Shown piece after piece: positions 5,880 to 12,145 of a stretch of DNA of 12,145 nucleotides; the stretch's first letter is position 1, and every line of letters starts with the position of its first letter. The notes under the pieces were generated by a model, which did not search any database, was not told where the DNA came from, and saw only the letters and a program-made list of their open reading frames with translations. Origin of the DNA: Auxenochlorella pyrenoidosa. Its lineage: Eukaryota > Chlorophyta > Trebouxiophyceae > Chlorellales > Chlorellaceae. The translations under genes and the position numbers were made by a program. The DNA lies in NCBI GenBank assembly GCA_001430745.1, contig KQ482007.1, positions 370,043 through 382,187 on the forward strand, given 5' to 3'.

Positions 5880-7862
5880 TCACTCCTCCTCCTCCTGCCC
5901 TGCCTGGCTCTGCCCTGCTGCCTGCCGCCGCTTCTCTGCTTTTTCCCGCAGCCCCGGCGGCAGCAGCTCCAGCAGCCGCGACTGCTCAGCAGCTGCTTCC
6001 GCCTGCAGCTCGCGCCAGGCTGGGTTGGACTCCAGCCCCGCTGCGAAGGCACGCAGCGCTGGCAGCCCGTCTGCCGCCTGCGCGGCTGGCAGACTGACGA
6101 ACTCGGTATCTGAGAGTGTGCACACATTACTCAGGCTGATGAGCGGCGGCTCGCCCGATGCCCGCCTGTTTGCCCGGAAGCCGTGCTGCCGCCGCCACTG
6201 CTGCAGCGCCTCTGGCTTCTTGGCCACCAGCAGGTGCGGCAGGCTGTGCTGCTGCAGGAACAGCACCCGCCCCGTCAGCCGTTTGTCGCTGCAACCAACT
6301 GTATACCATGCATGCCGCTCGTACACCTGGCCAGCTGTCAGCTGCAGGCAGCGCTGTAGCGCCAGCCGGTTGGCCAGCGGTGGAACAGCCAGCCAGTTAA
6401 AGCGCAGCACACCAGAATTGTTGCTGGCCGCCTGCATGGCTTGCTTCTCTGTCATGCCGCACAGCTGCATCACTGCCAGCGCCGTCTGCCACACAGAGCT
6501 GTCGACGCCAAGCAAACTGGGTGCCTTGCCGACCATGCGCAGCGCTTCCTGCTGCCCAAACACCTGCAGGGCAGCAGGCAAGGAGATGGAGGCCAGCAGG
6601 CATTGTTGTTAGCACAAACCTAGGCAATGCATCACCTGCGTCCACTCTTCAGGGCTAGCGACATCCCATATGTTGCGCTCAGAGAGCATGCAGCCCTGCC
6701 CAGCGAAACACGCCAACTCGCCTGCAACAGGGCTTGCGCTCGAGCCCGCATTACCTCCAAGCTGCATGTAGCTGCACGAGGGTCCCTGTGTACCAGCTTG
6801 GCCAGAAGGTCACGCCCGCCGCCCAGCTCCTGCTGCAGCACACTGGCCAGGGCTGCCAAGCGGGCAGGGCTAGCAGTAAGCAGCCCCCACGAGCGCTGTG
6901 CCGCTGCGACCAGCTGTGCCCTGCTAAGCCCTAGCCCCAGCAGGCCGTCGATACGCTCCTGCAGCGCTTCTGCCCCATATTTGAGCAAAGCAACTGCTGC
7001 CGGCTGCTTCCGCAGAAAGCTGCCCACCAGCTGCTCTGCCGGGGCGCTGCTCTGGCTGCCAGCCGCAAACAGCTCTGCCAACACCCCAATGGCCGGCTCA
7101 AAGCTGGGGCTGGTTGCTGCCAAAGGCCGCCTCTCAAAGCAGCGCGCAGCCTGTGCCGCCGACAGCCCCAGGCCCAGCAGCTGCCCAAACAGCACAACTG
7201 CCCGCTGCTCCGCCGGCCAGCTGAACAGCAGGGGGCAGAGCACCACCAGCCGGGCCATCTGTGCCTCCTCGATGCCTTTGCTGCGCAGCCAGGCTGCTAC
7301 CGCTGTGCCCCATCCCAGCACGCCTTGCTGGCGCAAGCCATCGAGCCTCGCAACGGCAGCGCTCAGAGCGGTGCTGCCACAGCCGCACTGCTCTGCCAGT
7401 GGCGCCAGCTGTGCCTCCAGCGCGGGTGGCACGTCCACCTCCTTGCTCCTCATGATGCGCACCGTGAGATGGGGGTTGCTGACAATCGCATGTGCGCTGT
7501 CAACGCCGCCGCCGCTCGCGCTGCTGCTGGCGGCCTCGGCTGCCAAGTGATGGCCACTGCTGCAATTGGTGACGGCGCGCAAGGGCAGGCCAGCGTGCGA
7601 GCAATACAACTTAAAGTTCAATCAAATGTCGAGCCACTCAGCATGCATTCAAGCCTTGCAACAACTATCTAGAGCGTCCCCACCTGCGCAGCGTCGTGTC
7701 TGCTGCCCACAGCTGCCCAATGCGGTGGGGCCACCGCCGCTGGCGGGCATCCCAAGTGCAACGCAGGACCTGCGGCGGTGTTGATCGCGCTGTTGGAGGG
7801 CTCATGGACGGGCGCCGCGCTGCAGGGCAGGCTGCGACGGCCAGGGAGAGCAGCGGCATCAT
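5880..7862 (-). CDS. mTERF-family organelle nucleic-acid-binding protein, three exons
   Basis: Exons on the minus strand are 7862-7684, 7559-6722 and 6563-5880: 1701 bases, 566 residues, all junctions in phase. Intron 1 is CGCAG|GTGGGG to AATTGCAG; intron 2 is TTGCAG|GCGAGT to CCCTGCAG, an apparent GC donor, with CTAAC 45 bases before the acceptor. The N-terminus (MMPLLSLAVAACPAARRPSM) resembles a transit peptide. Degenerate helical repeats of about 35 residues follow: VVLCPLLFSWPAEQRAVVLF, ERIDGLLGLGLSRAQLVAA, VFGQQEALRMVGKAPSLLG, LAVMQLCGMTEKQAMQAA. The pattern of P-x-LL, then 'LG+t..q..' helices, is that of mTERF proteins, which bind DNA or RNA in chloroplasts and mitochondria and affect transcription or splicing. 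The C-terminus is acidic (QEEEE). The frame stays open upstream, so a start at 7982 or an earlier exon is possible. Confidence 0.78.
6564..6721 (-). other. GC-AG intron 2 of the mTERF-family gene
   Basis: Splicing from TTGCAG|GCGAGT to CCCTGCAG|GTG joins ...RARAQALLQ to VFGQQEALRM in phase, giving one regular mTERF repeat. The only GT donor in phase nearby (GAG|GTAATG) lies 36 bases earlier and would delete 12 residues from the middle of that repeat. The branch-point match CTAAC is at 6612-6608. Confidence 0.6.
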
Positions 7863-8352
7863 GGCAAGTGTTGGTTCCGCACTGAAGCCGCGGCGATGCC
7901 AGACGGATAAGAGCTCGTCGAGATCGCCGAGAACAGAAGCGCGATCCCTCTGTTGCCCTGCAAGCGCCGGCTGGCATCCCATCCCAGCGCCGGCAGCAGC
8001 GAGCGACGACGGCCAACGAGGGTTTTGACAGCGCGCAGCCTGCTTGCCCCAGCTTGTGTGCATTTGGTAAGGCGTGTGATGTGGAGGTGACCTGTCAAGG
8101 TGAGTGCCCAACAAACAAGCGCTGCAGCTGGCATAGCCTTGTTCAAACCATCACTAGCTGCAGCCTACCGCCCCACCAGAGCGCGCCGCCTCCTGCCTTC
8201 CGAGCGAGGCCTGGCATGTGCAGGAGGCCACACCGTACCTTCTGAGCTCTGTGGCAAGCAAGGCAGAGGGATCAGCTGTCTGCGCCGTTCAGACAGCAGC
8301 AAGGAGGAAAATCACACAGCTCAACGGTGACTGGCACATTGCACGTCTGCAC
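7863..8352 (-). promoter_or_regulatory. spacer between coiled-coil gene 3' end and mTERF-family 5' end
   Basis: This 490-base stretch should contain the 3' untranslated region of the upstream minus-strand gene and the promoter and 5' untranslated region of the mTERF-family gene. The mTERF frame has no stop from 7862 back to about 8114, and ATG codons at 7982 and 8063 are alternative starts. No TGTAA was seen on the minus strand and no TATA box is evident. Confidence 0.3.
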
Positions 8353-10144
8353 CTAGTCGCCATGCGCTGCCGCTTGCTGCGCCTCCCAAGCTGCCTGCAT
8401 GCCCCAGTGTGCCAGCAGGCTCTGCGCCTGCAGGTCTGCTGCAGCCTCGGCCTCCAGCAGCTGCCTCTCTGCCGCCAACAGTTGGCCCTGGCCCTGGCTC
8501 TCGGCTGCCGCCAGCAGCGCCAGCTTGGCCTGCTGCGCCTGTTCCAGTGCAGCAAGGGCTGCTGCCACTTGCTGGCGCGACGCCGCGGCACGGGCAGCGG
8601 GGTCAGCGGGTGGCTGCCACCCAAAACTGAGGGGCAGCTCCTCGGCACCAAGCGCCTGGCTGTCCTGCAGGTTTTTGCAGGGGGAGCGAGGGCAGCACAT
8701 GCAGCATGAGGCAAGTGGATGGAAGACCTGTCAGGAGGACCGCTTGGCTGCTCAATCAGCAGGCTCACGCAGCAGTTTACGGAAGCAAATAAGCAAGCAG
8801 ACTAGACTTCTCTTGCTCACCGGCAGGGCAGCAGGTCCCAGCAGGACCCGCTCTGCTGCCACCGTGGCAGTCGCCTGCACCAGTAGAGCGCTCCAGCCCA
8901 GCAGGCGCTGCACGCGGCGGGCCTCCAGCTCAGAGCTGTCCAGCTCAGCATCATGGGTGCTGGGCAGGGGTCCAGTGCCGCTGCCCGCTGCTGCACCTGC
9001 TGCTGAAGGCGGCGGCGGTAGCCCCAGCCTATGTTGCCTGGCGCTGCCTGGAGGCAGGGTGCTTTGCTGCTGATGGGCAGCCTGGGGTTGCAAGGCAGCA
9101 GCAAGTGCTGTACTCTGCGGGCCGCGAGTCGACAGGCTGCCAGGCCGGCTGCCCCGCCTGGGCGCCTGCTCCTGTGCACGCTGTGCTGGCAGAGCAGGTC
9201 TCGGCTGCCCCACTCCAGGTGCTGCTGCGCCGGGTCTGCCTGCCCGCTGTGGTCGAGGCGTCTTGCGAGGTGACCAACCGCCTGCGCTGCGAGCACTCGC
9301 TTGACTGCCGTCCCCTGCTCCCCCTGCTGTTGCCATCCTGGCCAGCGGCAGGCGGGGCACCTGTGGCAGCATTCGAGCTGCGCCAGCGGCTGCGGGCGGC
9401 GATGCGGCTGGCAAGTCTTTATGGCTCTGCGCTGCTTCTGCCATGGTAACTGAGGAGGGTGGCCCGCTGCCTGCACCTGCTACAAGCACATCGCCGCTGC
9501 CGACGCTCTGCCGCTCCCCGCCGCCCGATGCTCGCACAGAGCTGCCTGCCGCTGCCCCAACGCTGCCACTGCTGCTGCTGGAGCTGCTGCCCAGGTGGCT
9601 GCCATGGCTTCCTGCCAGCCCGGCTCTGGCGTGAGCAATGCCCTGTGAGGGCCGGCTGCGCGCTGGCTGGGGGGGCCGTGAGCTTGTACCTGCGGATGCC
9701 GCCCCCGGGTTCCGAGCGGGGCCAGCACCCGCCTCGCTCGACCTGCATGGAATGGACCTGCACAGCAGCACGCAGCGAGGGCCATTGCCACATGCCGAGC
9801 GCGCCTGGGTCTACGACCCTCTGCAACACCATCGTCACGATGAGCAACACCATCACAGTGAGGGCCCCTGCTGCATGCCAGCAGCCCTCGGTCTGCCAGT
9901 CCCCCGAGCCGACTCACCGCTGTGCCGCTGCGGCCAGCTTGGCAGCGCGCAGCCGAGCTGCTTCTTCCTCCCGCTTACGCTCCCGCTCCAGCTTGCGCTG
10001 CCGCGCAAACTCCGCCAGGCTCTGCGCTGTGAGGCCCTTGTCAGTAGCGGCGGCGGCGGCGGTGGTGTTGCCGCTGCGCTGCTCCTGCGCTGCCGCCGTG
10101 GTGGTGGCGACTGCGGCGGCCCGACGCCGCGCCGGCGGGTCCAT
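8353..10144 (-). CDS. disordered protein with coiled-coil ends, three exons
   Basis: Exons on the minus strand are 10144-9918, 9757-8821 and 8664-8353: 1476 bases, 491 residues, all in phase. Donors are CAGCG|GTGAGT and CTGCCG|GTGAGC; acceptors are TGCTGTGCAG and AACCTGCAG. A second in-phase acceptor, TCCATGCAG, lies 15 bases after the first exon 2 acceptor. Residues 1-76 carry a charged helix, AEFARQRKLERERKREEEAA. About 77-345 is Ser/Gly/Pro/Ala/Gln-rich and basic, probably disordered, with poly-Ser. The C-terminal part has SSELEARRVQRLLGWSALLV and then an Ala/Gln/Leu coiled coil, QQVAAALAALEQAQQAKLAL, ending AAAHGD. I do not firmly recognise it. The order (basic disordered region, RLLxW helix, coiled coil) resembles augmin subunit 8 (HAUS8/QWRF-type) proteins, but the QWRF core itself is absent. 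Confidence 0.65.
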
Positions 10145-10449
10145 GATGCAGGTTGCAGGGCCACAGGAAGTGTGGGAGCGGCCCGGCCTGTCTGCAGCTG
10201 GCGCGGGGTGTTTGTAGGCCGAGGCTGACAGGCGCCGACAGCGGGTGAGGAGGAAGTGAGGCCTGCGCTTCTTGTGCACCCAGGTCCCTATGGACGCCAA
10301 TCGAGGAAAAGAAGTTCGGAGCGCCACGTGTCCGGGGCATTTGACAGTCGCCGCGTCCCAAACCTGCAGTTGCAGCGCCCTTCAACCCAACATTCATGCT
10401 CAGAGACTAGTGGGCAGTTCGGGGCAGCGCGGGGCCCGTGTCAGGCGCT
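10145..10449. promoter_or_regulatory. divergent promoter region between two coiled-coil genes
   Basis: The start codons of the minus-strand gene (10144) and the plus-strand gene (10450) are 305 bases apart and point away from each other. The region holds a G-box core CACGTG at 10325-10330 and a TTGAC at about 10341. No coding exon was found here, and no TATA box. A shared bidirectional promoter is inferred. Confidence 0.55.
10325..10330. promoter_or_regulatory. G-box core CACGTG
   Basis: The palindromic bHLH/bZIP site occurs in GCCACGTGTC near the middle of the divergent promoter. Being symmetric, it could act on both genes. The same hexamer also appears at 1702, 2217 and inside glycosyltransferase exon 6, so chance cannot be excluded. 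Confidence 0.3.
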
Positions 10450-12145
10450 ATGAGCCTGCGGCACCCCAAGCCGGTGTTCCAAGACCCCGAGCTGGGCTTT
10501 GTGGGTTTTGGAGCGGCATCCAGGTGGGTCGGCAGGCGCGGGGACCCCTCGGAGGCCGCCTCCCTGCTGCCGTCCCCGCTAACAACGTCGCTGTCGCTGC
10601 CCGCTGCCCGCTTCCGCAGGGCTGCGCCCGATCTGTGGCGCCATGGGCCCCAGCAGGACGGCTATGCCACCTACAGCCTGCATGATGGCGACGGTGCGCA
10701 CAGCAGCCATGATGCGCACCAGCAGCAAGGTGCTGGTGCAGCATAGAGTATGGCAGCAGGCCAGCATGTGCCAGCGCCAACACTCAGGTGGCTGCCGGCC
10801 TCCCTCCACTGCTTGCCCTGCCTTCAGGCACTGTTTATGCGATACGAGCATCCAAACTGCTCCTGTTTCATCCACTCGCATCTGCAGGGGCCAGGCCGCA
10901 AACCGCGGCGGCGGCGCCGCCGCAGCACCCAACTTCAGCAGGCAGCCTGGCTGCTGGGGAGTTCGTGCCGTCAACTGCACGAGCTGGCATCCTGCGTGAA
11001 GTGGACGGCTTCGTGATGTCGCTGCCGCTGGGCACCTCCCCAGGTGCCGAGACTGCACTGGGTGCTTGCTGCCTGAGCGACTGTTTGCTGAGGCCGGCTC
11101 GCGTCAACCTGCTCGCTCACATCACCCTGCTTGAGGCTGGGGGATGCTTTCTTTTCCAACCCATCCCTGGAGCTTGCTAACTCACACCGATTGGTGCCTG
11201 AAACACTGGGTGACCCAGGTGATGCTGAAATTGAGGAAGCTGTGGCGTCACGGCTGTACAGAGCCGAGCTGGGCGCGGCAGAGGCGCGGGCCAAGCTGGG
11301 CGAGTGGTGAGCCCGAGTGTTGGGTAGGCAGGTAGCGCTGTAGTGTAGTCGAGCTGCTGGGCTGGACGTGCAGCTGGCTGCGGGCTCGTGCATGGCCGCT
11401 GGCGCAGGCATAGTCAGTCAGGCCTGCGTGTGCAGTGAGTAGCCAGCCCTGCGGATCCTGCCGGCAGCGTTGTGTTGTACCCACCCCTGCCGTTGCCACA
11501 CCTGCCAAGCAGGTCCAAGCTGGCAATGGAGCTGAAAGAGGTGGTGGAGCAGCAGCAGGCGCAGCTGGAGCGACAGCGGGGGCGCAGCCTGGCGGCGGGG
11601 CCGGGCGGCGCCCGCATCGGGGCCTTCAGTGCAGCACGCAGCACGGGGCTTGCCGGCGGCGCCGCGTCCGCCCAGCCGCACGTGGCGCAGCTGCAGCGGC
11701 TGGTGCGGGACATGCGAGACGAGCTTCACCAGCCGGCGGCAGCGGGCCTGCAGCCGCAGCACCCGCAGCGGTATGCGTCCCACTGGGAGGGCGGCAGCCG
11801 CAGCAACAGCGACAGCGAGGGCGGCGCCGCGGCCGGCGGCAGCGCCCAGCATGCATGGCAGCTCGAGCCGCAGCTGCAACAGGCAGAGCAGGAGCGTGCG
11901 GCTGCGCAGGCAGAGGTGCAGGCGCTGCGTGCAGAGCAGGCAGCTCTGGTGGCGGCCAGGGATGCAGCCGAGCGCGGCGGCGCAGAGGGCGCAGCAGCGC
12001 AGCTACAGTTGGAGCAGGCGCGCCGCGAAGCCGAGGCTGCAAAGGCCGAAAAGGAGCGCCTGCGCCGGGCGCTCATCGATGCAGAGATTGAGCTGCAGCG
12101 CAAGTCCAACGACGCCGCGACGCTGCAGGCGCAGCTCGCGGCGGC
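10450..12145 (+). CDS. N-terminal part of a long coiled-coil protein (partial, five exons)
   Basis: Exons are 10450-10523, 10620-10729, 10828-11043, 11219-11306 and 11513 to the window edge, with phases 2, 1, 1, 2 all matching, giving at least 373 residues. Introns 1 and 4 use GTGGGT and GTGAGC donors; introns 1 and 3 have CTAAC about 37 bases before the acceptor. The N-terminus reads MSLRHPKPVFQDPELGFVGF. Exon 3 has a short beta-like stretch, TVYAIRASKLLLFHPL, then an Ala/Pro-rich linker and ILREVDGFVMSLPLG. Exon 4 starts the coiled coil: AEIEEAVASRLYRAELGAAE. Exon 5 continues it with LAMELKEVVEQQQAQLERQR, a Gly/Ala/Ser-rich break, then heptad-rich sequence such as ERAAAQAEVQALRAEQAALV and EKERLRRALIDAEIELQRK to the edge. 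I do not recognise the family. Structural roles at microtubules, basal bodies or membranes are typical for such proteins but are only guesses here. Confidence 0.68.

Noticed and set aside
9459..10217. 252-codon plus-strand frame
   Set aside because: It is antisense to exons and intron of the minus-strand coiled-coil gene, Ala/Arg/Cys-rich, with no splice or domain support.

Overview
The window looks like nuclear DNA of a GC-rich green alga, most likely a Chlorella-like trebouxiophyte. The genes are split into many short exons by introns of roughly 90-300 bases. Several introns carry a CTAAC branch-point match 35-45 bases before the acceptor. Apparent TGTAA polyadenylation signals are present, coding exons are rich in Ala, Gln and Arg, and nothing has bacterial operon or ribosome-binding-site structure. 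All exon models were built by hand from splice-site phase and protein-like reading frames.

Layout from left to right. (1) On the minus strand, from 1054 to the window edge, is the 5' part of a gene for a probable organelle-targeted protein (two exons resolved). (2) Divergent to it, a small unrecognised plus-strand gene runs from 1053 to about 1622, with a TGTAA signal at 1972. (3) At 2017-2367, minus strand, are two phase-matched exon-like segments with no visible start, a probable gene remnant or partial gene. (4) At 2424-5627, plus strand, is a nine-exon gene for a 399-residue single-pass membrane glycosyltransferase of the GT92/DUF23 type. (5) A 252-base convergent intergenic stretch holds a 53-base tandem duplication and a minus-strand TGTAA signal. 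(6) At 5880-7862, minus strand, is a three-exon mTERF-family organelle protein of 566 residues. (7) At 8353-10144, minus strand, is a three-exon gene for a 491-residue protein with a disordered middle and coiled-coil ends. (8) At 10450 to the right edge, plus strand, is the first five exons of a long coiled-coil protein, divergent from gene 7 across a 305-base shared promoter region with a G-box.

The genes do not form an obvious pathway. Two relations stand out: the two coiled-coil genes (7 and 8) share a divergent promoter region, and genes 1 and 2 have candidate start codons overlapping on the same CATG. The most unusual molecular feature is a cluster of apparent GC-AG introns: two in the glycosyltransferase gene and one in the mTERF gene. 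No CRISPR array, transposon, tRNA, rRNA or defence-type system was seen.
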